Shown: piece after piece, positions 1-6,180 of the stretch
How the letters are laid out: each line of letters opens with the position of its first letter
Position numbering within the stretch: the first letter of the stretch is position 1
Assembly (NCBI GenBank): GCA_031255055.1
Contig: JAIRTG010000012.1
Location: 1 to 6,439 of the forward strand
Source: Prevotellaceae bacterium
GTDB lineage: Bacteria > Bacteroidota > Bacteroidia > Bacteroidales > Paludibacteraceae
Direction of reading: 5' to 3'
Length of the DNA stretch: 6,439 bases
Program-made: the position numbers and the translations under genes
Notes under the pieces: model-generated
Databases searched by the model: none
The model's input: the letters and a program-made list of their open reading frames with translations, nothing else
What the model was told of the DNA's origin: nothing

Positions 1-124
1 CACTGTCTTACGGGGCGTTGCGGGGCAGAGCCCCGCTGAGGGGGTAGCGGAAGACGCCGTAGGCGGCTGAAGCGAGGGGGAGACTTCCCCCCCCTAATTC
101 TCTTTCTCTTTCTTTAAGGAAGAC
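1..124 (+). repeat. GC-rich structured intergenic repeat, left copy (inverted relative to 6179-6316)
   Basis: This non-coding element has three recognisable parts. First is a perfect 7-bp hairpin, GCGGGGC (20-26), loop AGA, GCCCCGC (30-36). Second is a middle segment with GGAAGAC (49-55), a small GCCG/CGGC dyad and a C8 run (87-94) facing an upstream G5 run. Third is a pyrimidine tract of TTTCTC repeats (about 98-115) ending in AAGGAAGAC at 116-124. The reverse complement of 6179-6316 matches it along its full length. Over positions 11-86 I count only two mismatches in 76 bases; other differences are lengths of the C run and the TC tract. The outer boundaries carry GTCTT and AAGAC, a short terminal inverted repeat. 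No ORF with protein-like composition lies in it. It could be a MITE-like or REP-like family; no transposase is present. Confidence 0.85.
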
Positions 125-125
125 T

Positions 126-188
126 GTGTTTAGTGATTAGTGTGGATGATTAATCACTAATCACTAAACACTAATCACTAAACACTAA
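126..188. repeat. Heptamer repeat cluster with a 17-bp perfect inverted repeat
   Basis: From 155 the plus strand reads as alternating heptamers CACTAAT and CACTAAA (155-188), equal to a 14-bp direct repeat present about 2.4 times. Just upstream, 126-142 (GTGTTTAGTGATTAGTG) is the exact reverse complement of 155-171, giving a 17-bp stem with a 12-nt spacer. The same heptamer, in the orientation AGTGATT, forms the array at the right end of the window. The hairpin starts about 24 nt beyond the mdh stop codon, so it would lie in the 3' end of mdh mRNA. It has no T-run after it on the minus strand, so a role as an intrinsic terminator is doubtful, though transcript protection is possible. Confidence 0.75.
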
Positions 189-194
189 GTAGGT

Positions 195-1124
195 CTATAG
201 GTTCAGCAATTTGTTTGTACTGCGTACCACTTCAGCGCTTTGGGCAAACAACGCTTTTTCTTCATCATTCAGTTTGTAATCAACGATTTCTTCGATGCCG
301 CTTCTGCCGATACGGACAGGTACGCCAATACAGATGTCGGCCTGACCGTATTCGCCGTCGAGCATGGCGCAACTGGTGAGGATTTTTTTCTGATCGTTCA
401 AAATCGCATCAACTACGTAGGCGCCTGCCGCTCCGGGAGCGTACCAGGCCGATGTTCCCAGTAGCGCCGTCAGCGTGGCGCCGCCTACCATGGTGTCTTT
501 CACAATGCTATCCAGCGTCTCTTTGCCGAGCAATTCCGATACGGGACGACCTTTGTAAGTCGCATAGCGTACCAACGGAATCATGGTCGTATCTCCGTGT
601 CCGCCGATAACAATCCCTTCGACTTCGTTCGGGTTCGCGTTTAACGCCCGACTTAACTGGAATTTGAAGCGTGAACTGTCCAAAATACCGCCCATGCCGA
701 TGATCCTGTTTTTCGGCAGTCGGGTCACTTTGTGCGTCAGGTACGTCATGGTGTCCATCGGATTGCTGATAATCACCAAAATGGCGGCGGGAGAATGTTG
801 CAAAATCACTTCGGTAACGCTTTTTACGATGCCCGCATTGACGCCGATTAATTCTTCACGGGTCATACCCGGCTTACGCGGTACGCCCGACGTGACGACG
901 ACGACGTCCGAACCGGCGGTTTGAGTGTAATCGTTCGTCCAACCGGTCAACTTTGTGTTGAAACCCAGTAGACCGGCGGTTTGCATAATGTCCATTGCTT
1001 TTCCTTCAGCAATGCCTTCTTTTACATCCAACAGGACGATTTCACTCGCAATTCTGTTGTGCGTTAGAATGTTTGCACACGTGGCGCCGACATTTCCGGC
1101 TCCTACAACTGTTACTTTTGACAT
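195..1124 (-). CDS. mdh: Malate dehydrogenase, NAD-dependent, LDH-like type
   Basis: This cytosolic enzyme interconverts malate and oxaloacetate with NAD(H); in fermentative Bacteroidales it serves the reductive branch from oxaloacetate towards fumarate and succinate. The 309-aa protein is full length for the family. It begins with a Rossmann glycine motif, GAGNVG (residues 8-13), and Asp33 at the end of the second strand is the expected NAD-ribose ligand. PRKPGMTR (82-89) is the mobile loop: Arg83 sits at the position that separates MDH (Arg) from LDH (Gln), and Arg89 is a substrate-binding arginine. Further on are SNPMD (120-124), LDSSRF (148-153) with Asp149 and Arg152, and GGHGD (174-178) with catalytic His176. 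The ATG start leaves the standard MSKVTVVGAG N-terminus. It is transcribed alone, divergently from the lipoprotein gene, behind a -7 box at 1168-1175 and an A/T-rich leader without a Shine-Dalgarno site. Nothing is missing or truncated. Confidence 0.97.
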   Translation of the reverse strand: MSKVTVVGAGNVGATCANILTHNRIASEIVLLDVKEGIAEGKAMDIMQTAGLLGFNTKLTGWTNDYTQTAGSDVVVVTSGVPRKPGMTREELIGVNAGIVKSVTEVILQHSPAAILVIISNPMDTMTYLTHKVTRLPKNRIIGMGGILDSSRFKFQLSRALNANPNEVEGIVIGGHGDTTMIPLVRYATYKGRPVSELLGKETLDSIVKDTMVGGATLTALLGTSAWYAPGAAGAYVVDAILNDQKKILTSCAMLDGEYGQADICIGVPVRIGRSGIEEIVDYKLNDEEKALFAQSAEVVRSTNKLLNL

Positions 1125-1167
1125 GTTTGTTCTGTTTTAAATTTTAAAATGATTTTTTAAAAGGCGA

Positions 1168-1175
1168 CAAATGTA
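1168..1175 (-). promoter_or_regulatory. Bacteroidota -7 promoter box for mdh
   Basis: Read on the minus strand this is TACATTTG, an exact match to the TAnnTTTG box used by the primary sigma factor of Bacteroidota. It lies 43 nt upstream of the mdh ATG, which predicts a 5' leader of roughly 35-40 nt. I see no TTG-type -33 element at the usual distance, so the call rests on the -7 box and its position. Confidence 0.55.
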
Positions 1176-1333
1176 CGAATTATTTGTTCGGTTTGATGTG
1201 TGTAATTTTATTCGCTTTGTGATAACAAAAAAAGAATGATTATGTTTAGCCGGTTATCTAAATTTTGCAAGACGCATTTCCTGTAAACCGACTGTCCGAA
1301 AGAAGACGTAACCAAAGGTTTGAAATTATTTTC

Positions 1334-1341
1334 TATTTTTG
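1334..1341 (+). promoter_or_regulatory. Bacteroidota -7 promoter box for the lipoprotein-queG pair
   Basis: TATTTTTG matches TAnnTTTG exactly and ends 27 nt before the chosen ATG at 1369, giving a predicted leader of about 20 nt. A TTTG at 1319-1322 is too close (11 nt) to serve as a standard -33 element. The box overlaps the alternative TTG start at 1339, which is a further reason to prefer the ATG at 1369. The remaining divergent region (1176-1333) holds no ORF or clear operator. Confidence 0.5.
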
Positions 1342-1368
1342 TGCCTCATTAAATTAAGTGTAACGAGT

Positions 1369-2514
1369 ATGAAAAAATATGTTCTCTTTCCGATCTTCAT
1401 CCTGACTGTCTTTTTTTCGTGTAAACAAACCGATGGCTTTGTCGTCGAGGGTCGAATAGCGGATGCGGGTGATAACGAGATGCTTTATTTTGAACGCCGC
1501 GGCTTGTTGAAAACAATAATGCTCGATTCGCTGAAACTGAAAAATGACGGTCGGTTTTCGTTTACTGCCCCGCGACCGGATTATCCCGATTTGTATGGCA
1601 TCAGGCTGAAAAATAATCAGCAAATCATCTTGGTTGTCGACTCCACCGAAACGATTACGGTGAACGCTTCCGCGAAAAATTTTGCGGCTAACAGCGTGAT
1701 CGCCAATTCGGAGGCGTCGGTTCGGATTCAGGAGTTGAGGGCTTCCGTGGCGGCGATTCAAGAGAAACTGTACAAACTGCAAACCGGGCAGGGCGAAGAA
1801 AAGGAGGCATTGAGAGCGGAAATCAGAACCGATATCGATGCGCACAAAAAGAAAGCGGGTGAAGTTATTTTTACAAATCCGCTCTCAATGGCGGCTTATT
1901 ATGCCCTGTACCAAAAAATAAACAATACGTTCATTTTCTCGTCGAACGACAAGTCGGATTATCCGTATTATGCCGCCGTGGCGACTTCGTTCCACACCTT
2001 TATGCCCGATTATGAAAGGAGTAAAAACATTTATAATTATGTGCTGGAAGCCCGCAAAAAGAAAAAGGTGTTGCAGGAACGGGCTTTGTGGAACGAAATT
2101 GCCAAAGAAATGGGCGTCGGCTATATTGATATTGTCCTGCCCGACCGAAACGGTGACGAAAGAAAGCTGTCCGAATTGGAGGGCCGGCTGACGCTGATCG
2201 ATTTCTCGGCCTACGAAACGGCTGAAAGCGTAGACCATACGTTTGAATTGCGCGAACTGTATAATAACTACCATAAAAACGGCTTCGAGATTTTTCAGGT
2301 TTCTTTAGACCGCAATCGATTATTGTGGGAAGATGCGACCGAAAACATTCCCTGGATATGTGTGCGGGATCAACAGGGCGTCAATACGTCATACGTTTCG
2401 CTGTATAACATTGTGCAGGTTCCGACAAGTTTCTTACTGAGTAAAAACGGCGAAATCATTGCACGCGACCTCCATCCGAGCGAACTCAAAAGGATGATAC
2501 AACATCATTTGTAA
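1369..2514 (+). CDS. Lipoprotein with DUF4369-like N-terminus and degenerate thioredoxin-fold C-terminus
   Basis: This is a 381-aa predicted lipoprotein. Residues 1-17 form a signal peptide (MKK, a hydrophobic core, then FFS) followed by Cys18 as the likely lipid-modified residue. Residues about 22-115 resemble the beta-rich DUF4369 domain found before thioredoxin domains in Bacteroidota. Residues about 118-165 are charged and helical, possibly coiled coil. Residues about 250-381 have a redoxin outline: a strand reading LTLIDFSAYETAES (274-287), a following helix, FEIFQVSLD (306-314), and VPTSFLLSKNGEIIAR (351-366) with the expected cis-proline at 352. At the place where TlpA/ResA-like proteins carry WCxxC there is AYETAES, so the redox pair is absent. 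Cys331 is the only other cysteine after Cys18. Start 1369 is chosen over an in-frame TTG at 1339 because it begins the signal peptide and the TTG overlaps the -7 box. It precedes queG by 18 nt, suggesting co-transcription. Catalytic function is unlikely and the ligand or partner is unknown. Confidence 0.8.
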   Translation: MKKYVLFPIFILTVFFSCKQTDGFVVEGRIADAGDNEMLYFERRGLLKTIMLDSLKLKNDGRFSFTAPRPDYPDLYGIRLKNNQQIILVVDSTETITVNASAKNFAANSVIANSEASVRIQELRASVAAIQEKLYKLQTGQGEEKEALRAEIRTDIDAHKKKAGEVIFTNPLSMAAYYALYQKINNTFIFSSNDKSDYPYYAAVATSFHTFMPDYERSKNIYNYVLEARKKKKVLQERALWNEIAKEMGVGYIDIVLPDRNGDERKLSELEGRLTLIDFSAYETAESVDHTFELRELYNNYHKNGFEIFQVSLDRNRLLWEDATENIPWICVRDQQGVNTSYVSLYNIVQVPTSFLLSKNGEIIARDLHPSELKRMIQHHL

Positions 2515-2532
2515 GCATCGGTTCGCTGTCTC

Positions 2533-3462
2533 ATGTACGACTTTATCAAAAAAACCGCTGCCTTTGTCGGGTTCGACGCCTGCGGAATTGCCAAAGCGGA
2601 AAGATTGGACAAGGATGCGGTTTGTGTGAATGAATGGCTGCAAAACGGTTGTCACGGCGAAATGGCGTATCTCTCGCGCAATGTCGAAAAAAGGGTCGAC
2701 CCGGTCTTGCTGACGCCGGGATGTCGATCGGTCGTAATGGCCGCGTTGAATTATTATCCTCGAAAACACCAAAACAGTTCGGCTCCCCAAATTGCAAAAT
2801 ATGCTTATAGCGCAACGGATTATCATCAGGTGGTGAAGGAAAAACTTTCGCTTCTGGAAAAAATAATCCGGGAAAAGTACGGCGAGCATGTCGTCTCGAA
2901 AGACTTTCGGCATTGTTTTGTCGATTCGGCCCCGGTGCTCGAACGTGCCTGGGCCGAACGTGCGGGATTGGGATGGATTGGAAAACATACCCAGTTGATT
3001 GTTCCCCAAACAGGCTCGTACTGCTTTCTCGGCGTACTGCTGCTGAACGCCGAAACGCATTATGATAAGCCTGTCAAAAACCGCTGCGGAACTTGTACGA
3101 GGTGTATTTCCGCATGTCCCACCCGGGCGTTGTCCGAAAGGGGAATGGACGCACGCCGCTGTCTTGCCTATCTGACGATAGAGAAAAAAGGGGAGATACC
3201 GGTTGAGTTTCATCCCAAGATGTCGAATTGCCTGACGGGATGTGATGTGTGTGCCGACGTGTGCCCGTGGAATAAAAAATGGGCAACGCCAAACACACAT
3301 CCCGAATTGACGGAAGCCGACTTTTTGGAGTGGGATATGGATAAATGGCAATCGTTGTCGGAAGAAGACTTTAACAGGGTTTTCAAAAAGTCGGCGGTGA
3401 AGCGGGCGGGGTATAAAAAAATCGGACAAAACCTTCAGGTCTTGTCCGATCATACGGATTAA
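2533..3462 (+). CDS. queG: Epoxyqueuosine reductase
   Basis: This cytosolic enzyme uses cobalamin and two [4Fe-4S] clusters to reduce epoxyqueuosine to queuosine in the anticodon of tRNAs with GUN anticodons, the last step of that modification. The 309-aa protein has an N-terminal cobalamin-binding region (DUF1730-like, about 50-130), then FVDSAPVLER (129-138), whose Asp131 corresponds to the catalytic acid, and AGLGWIGKHTQL (144-155). The ferredoxin-like part has CGTCTRCISACP (185-196; Cys185, 188, 191, 195), Cys210, and CLTGCDVCADVCPWN (233-247; Cys237, 240, 244), the QueG signature. It lacks the C-terminal HEAT repeats of longer relatives and matches the short form. The ATG at 2533 is 18 nt after the lipoprotein stop, with no promoter between, so it is probably read from the promoter at 1334. 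Its last codons (about 295-306) coincide with a strong antisense terminator hairpin. The gene converges on deoC. Confidence 0.95.
   Translation: MYDFIKKTAAFVGFDACGIAKAERLDKDAVCVNEWLQNGCHGEMAYLSRNVEKRVDPVLLTPGCRSVVMAALNYYPRKHQNSSAPQIAKYAYSATDYHQVVKEKLSLLEKIIREKYGEHVVSKDFRHCFVDSAPVLERAWAERAGLGWIGKHTQLIVPQTGSYCFLGVLLLNAETHYDKPVKNRCGTCTRCISACPTRALSERGMDARRCLAYLTIEKKGEIPVEFHPKMSNCLTGCDVCADVCPWNKKWATPNTHPELTEADFLEWDMDKWQSLSEEDFNRVFKKSAVKRAGYKKIGQNLQVLSDHTD
3415..3450 (-). terminator. Intrinsic terminator for the CoA-transferase-deoC unit, inside queG
   Basis: Read on the minus strand, ATCGGACAA (3450-3442) pairs perfectly with TTGTCCGAT (3429-3421). One mismatch follows, then three more pairs close a 4-nt loop (3437-3434). 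The stem is directly followed by a T run: the plus strand has seven consecutive A at 3415-3421. Hairpin plus U-tract is the standard intrinsic terminator layout. It starts 84 nt beyond the deoC stop. On the plus strand the hairpin is not followed by T, so it should not stop queG transcription. The whole structure lies in queG coding sequence. Confidence 0.75.
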
Positions 3463-3477
3463 ATAGCGCTTTCGGCC

Positions 3478-3516
3478 GTTGGCGTCTTCCTTCCGGAAAG
3501 AGAAAGAGAAAGAGAT
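3478..3516. repeat. Fragment of the GA-rich repeat family between queG and deoC
   Basis: The 71-nt gap between the two convergent stop codons contains GGCGTCTTCC (3481-3490) followed by a TTCCGGAA palindrome and an AAAGAG tract (about 3497-3514). GGCGTCTTCC occurs identically in the right-end repeat, and the CTTCC-to-AAGAGA arrangement matches the tail of both end repeats. GGCGTC (3481-3486) and GACGCC (3524-3529) could also form a long-range 6-bp stem. It looks like a short or decayed member of the same family. Confidence 0.5.
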
Positions 3517-3533
3517 TGCCTCCGACGCCCTGT

Positions 3534-4415
3534 CTAAAAATAGCTGATAGGATTGCCTGTGATGGAGCTGAGCAGGTTGTTCGCCAGCCGACTGGCGCCA
3601 AATCGAAACAGGTTGTTGTTTAACCACCCGTTGCCCAACATTTCCTTTACGATGGTATAATGTTTCACGGCATCTTCTGTCGTAGAGATGCCTCCCGCCG
3701 GTTTGTAGCCCACCGTTACATTATTTTTCCTGTTCCATTCCCTTATGGCGTCGCACATCACATAGGTGGCCTCAAGCGTTGCCGCTACCGGGATTTTTCC
3801 GGTCGACGTCTTGATAAAATCGGCTCCTGCGGCCATCGCAATGAGGGACGCTTTTTTGATGTTTCCGGCGGTTTTCAGATCGCCTGTTTCCAGTATGACT
3901 TTCAGGTGTGCGCCTCTGCAGGATGATTTTATCTCGCAAAGTTCTTCGTATACTTCTTCGTATTTTTCTTCGAGAAACTTCCCGATAGAAATCACGACGT
4001 CGATTTCGGTTGCGCCTTCGAGTACGGCCATTGCTGTTTCGGCCACTTTCACTTCGACAAAGGTCTGGGAGGCTGGAAAGCCTGCCGCAACTGCCGCAAT
4101 ACCGATATTTTCGGTGAGATGAGATTTGACCACCGGAACCATTGCCGGATAGACGCAGATGGCGGCTACGTTGGGCAATGTGGGGAAATTGACGTTGAAC
4201 CGATTGACTTTGTCGGTCATTTCAATGATTTTGGCGTCGGTGTCCGAACCGTTTAGCGATGTCAGGTCGATTTGGTTCAGGCATTGTTTCCACACATCTT
4301 CGCGGTTGTTTTCGGCGAAGTGTTCCGAGATGATTTCGGCTACATCCTGTTGCACGTTCTCGTCTTTGAGAGCGGTGTTGTATGACCTGAAAAGGTCGTT
4401 AAATGTATTATTCAT
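3534..4415 (-). CDS. deoC: Deoxyribose-phosphate aldolase (DERA)
   Basis: This cytosolic class I aldolase cleaves 2-deoxyribose-5-phosphate into acetaldehyde and glyceraldehyde-3-phosphate, the end of deoxynucleoside catabolism. The 293-aa protein is a TIM barrel. It shows FPTLPNVAAICVYP (77-90), the EIDVVI strand with Asp139, KVILETGDL (172-180), and ADFIKTSTGK (198-207), whose Lys202 is the Schiff-base lysine. GYKPAGGI (236-243) supplies Lys238, which tunes that lysine. The C-terminus ends SYF with a penultimate tyrosine, similar in position to the C-terminal tyrosine that assists proton transfer in the Escherichia coli enzyme. The length is nearer the E. coli-type long form than the roughly 220-aa form. 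The ATG is 24 nt downstream of the CoA-transferase stop and no TAnnTTTG box lies between, so the two are probably co-transcribed. An intrinsic terminator follows at 3415-3450. Confidence 0.95.
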   Translation of the reverse strand: MNNTFNDLFRSYNTALKDENVQQDVAEIISEHFAENNREDVWKQCLNQIDLTSLNGSDTDAKIIEMTDKVNRFNVNFPTLPNVAAICVYPAMVPVVKSHLTENIGIAAVAAGFPASQTFVEVKVAETAMAVLEGATEIDVVISIGKFLEEKYEEVYEELCEIKSSCRGAHLKVILETGDLKTAGNIKKASLIAMAAGADFIKTSTGKIPVAATLEATYVMCDAIREWNRKNNVTVGYKPAGGISTTEDAVKHYTIVKEMLGNGWLNNNLFRFGASRLANNLLSSITGNPISYF

Positions 4416-4439
4416 ACGTCTGCGTATTGCTGATTAGGA

Positions 4440-5942
4440 TTAGTTGAATTGATTCCAGTCGACGCCTTTCATACTGCCTGTTTTTTCAAACCGCACGTGC
4501 ATGGCAAACGAAGCCTGTAGGTATTGGGGTGTATGGGCTTTGTCGCCCAGAAATTTCATGAACGTGCGCAAGTCGTTGCGATATTCCGGTGCAACGCAGT
4601 TGTTGATAATTTCTTCGGCTCGCCGTATCGGTGATTTTCCGCGCAAGTCGGCGATACCGTGTTCCGAAATCATGATTTTCACAGAGTGTTCGGAATGGTC
4701 GATGTGCGACGCCATTGGTACAAAGGCGCTAATGGCGCCGCCTTTGGCGGTCGAAGGTGCGGTGAAGATAGAAATATATGCGTTACGGGTAAAGTCGCCC
4801 GAACCGCCGACGCCGTTCATCATCTTTTGTCCGAGAACGTGCGTACTGTTGACATTTCCGAAAATATCGGCCTCCAGTGCGGTATTGATGGTGATCAATC
4901 CCATCCGGCGGATCAGTTCCGGGTTGTTCGATATTTCTTGCGGACGCAGTATGATTTTGTCTTTGAAGAAGTCGAAGTCGGCATAGATACTTTCCAGCAC
5001 TTCGCGCGATACGGTGAGGGAGCATCCGCTGGCGAATTTCACATTTCCTTTGCGCATCAAATCGATGACGGCGTCCTGAATCACTTCCGTGTACATTTCG
5101 AAGGGCGGAATGGCCGGATTTTCGCCCAGCGACAGCATCACGGCGTTGGCGATGTTGCCCACACCGGACTGTATCGGCAGGAATCCGGCGGGAATCCGGC
5201 CTGATTTTAATTCATTCGCCAGGAAGTTGGCGACGTTGACGCCGATTTTTTTTGTCACCTCGTCGAGCGGGGTGAATCCGCCTACTTCGTCCGGATTGTT
5301 TGTTTCGACGACGCAGAGGATTTTTTCGGGATCTACCTTCACCACCGGATGCCCGATTCGATCGGAAGGCGTATAAATCGGTATTTCTTTGCGATACGGG
5401 GGGTCGAGCGGCTGATAGATGTCATGTATTCCCCTCAGTTCTTTGGGGTGATAGCGATTCAGTTCGACGATCACGTGATCGGCCAGTTCGGCAATCGTGG
5501 GGGTGATGCCGCACGAGGCTGTCAGGACGATTTCTCCGTCGTCGGTCAGATCGGCGGCTTCGATGATTGCAAATTTCGGTTTAGGCATAAAGCCATAGCG
5601 CAGTTCCTGTGCCAGCGAAGAGAGGTGCATATCGAAATAGGGTGCATCGCCCGAATTGATAGCCGTACGCAGGTCTTTGTTCGACTGATAGGGGGTTCTG
5701 AACAAGATAGCTTTAGCGCGTGCCAGTGTTCCGTCGAGCGAATCGCCGGACGAGGCGCCGGTATACATCCCTATTTTGAATGTTTTTCCTGCTGCATGCA
5801 ACGTTTCCGCACGTTTTGCGATTGCGGCCGGTACGTCTTTGGGACATCCGGCGGGGGTAAAACCGCTGAAACCGACCATATCTCCATTGTTGATATAAGC
5901 GGCGGCTTCGTCGGCGCTGATAATACGATACTTTTTAGTCAT
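4440..5942 (-). CDS. Acetyl-CoA hydrolase/transferase family CoA-transferase (probably succinate/acetate/propionate)
   Basis: This 500-aa protein is a full-length member of the Cat1/AarC/ScpC family, which moves CoA between acyl groups such as succinate, acetate and propionate through a glutamyl-CoA thioester. Visible family features are GFSGFTPAGCPKDVP (24-38) near the N-terminus, QSGVGNIANAV (258-268), MYTEVIQD (283-290) with Glu286 as the likely catalytic glutamate (equivalent to Glu294 of Acetobacter AarC), NGVGGSGDFTRNAY (376-389), the glycine-rich loop near the active site, and EHGIADLRG (427-435). In Bacteroidales such an enzyme would conserve CoA energy while releasing acetate or propionate and linking to succinyl-CoA, consistent with mdh nearby. 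Exact substrates cannot be read from sequence: succinyl-CoA:acetate, propionyl-CoA:succinate and butyryl-CoA:acetate enzymes share these motifs, and simple hydrolase activity is less likely. It is the first gene of a unit with deoC. A -7 box lies at 5983-5990 and an A-rich stretch just upstream of the ATG replaces a Shine-Dalgarno site. Confidence 0.92.
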   Translation of the reverse strand: MTKKYRIISADEAAAYINNGDMVGFSGFTPAGCPKDVPAAIAKRAETLHAAGKTFKIGMYTGASSGDSLDGTLARAKAILFRTPYQSNKDLRTAINSGDAPYFDMHLSSLAQELRYGFMPKPKFAIIEAADLTDDGEIVLTASCGITPTIAELADHVIVELNRYHPKELRGIHDIYQPLDPPYRKEIPIYTPSDRIGHPVVKVDPEKILCVVETNNPDEVGGFTPLDEVTKKIGVNVANFLANELKSGRIPAGFLPIQSGVGNIANAVMLSLGENPAIPPFEMYTEVIQDAVIDLMRKGNVKFASGCSLTVSREVLESIYADFDFFKDKIILRPQEISNNPELIRRMGLITINTALEADIFGNVNSTHVLGQKMMNGVGGSGDFTRNAYISIFTAPSTAKGGAISAFVPMASHIDHSEHSVKIMISEHGIADLRGKSPIRRAEEIINNCVAPEYRNDLRTFMKFLGDKAHTPQYLQASFAMHVRFEKTGSMKGVDWNQFN

Positions 5943-5982
5943 AATCTGAATTTTTTCTTATTTATTTCGGATTTAATCGCTG

Positions 5983-5990
5983 CAAAATTA
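5983..5990 (-). promoter_or_regulatory. Bacteroidota -7 promoter box for the CoA-transferase-deoC unit
   Basis: On the minus strand this reads TAATTTTG, an exact TAnnTTTG match, 40 nt upstream of the ATG, predicting a leader of about 33 nt. No TTG element is seen at the usual -33 distance. The rest of 5991-6112 is AT-rich, has no ORF, and shows no other site I can support. Confidence 0.5.
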
Positions 5991-6112
5991 TCAAAATAAA
6001 TCAAATCGTCGGTTTACATTCGGCGCTTCGAATTGAATTTTAGTGTGATTAAGGCTAATTGTATAATCGTTTCGTTGTTTTTATTTTAAATCTGTTTCAA
6101 ATGTTGGTGTTT

Positions 6113-6180
6113 TCCTTCAAGAAAGAGAAAGAGATGTAGGGGGGAGGAAGTCTTCCTCTCGCTCCGGCCCGCCGTGCGGT
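6113..6180 (+). repeat. Divergent module of the same repeat family, in tandem with the right copy
   Basis: The order of parts here repeats that of the adjacent element at 6183-6271: TCCTTCAAGAAAGAGA, a short GA tract, a G run (6139-6144), a GGAAGTCTTCC palindrome, CTCGCT, a GC-rich dyad, then GGTCTTCC. The middle carries GAGGAAG (6144-6150) and CTTCCTC (6152-6158), a near-perfect palindrome. The GC-rich part differs clearly in sequence from its neighbour, so this is an older or different subfamily copy placed head-to-tail with it. Confidence 0.6.

Noticed and set aside
126..171. Intrinsic terminator for mdh
   Set aside because: The stem is long but no T run follows on the minus strand, so it was recorded as a repeat only.
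1216..1229. TTTGT-GATA-ACAAA dyad in the divergent promoter region as an operator
   Set aside because: The arms are only 5 bp in AT-rich DNA and do not match a regulator site I know; it could arise by chance.
1339..1368. Alternative TTG start for the lipoprotein
   Set aside because: It would add ten residues before a good signal peptide and overlaps the -7 promoter box.
2434..3627. 397-codon minus-strand open frame antisense to queG
   Set aside because: It lies opposite a clearly conserved queG, spans parts of two other genes, and its translation has no recognisable domain.
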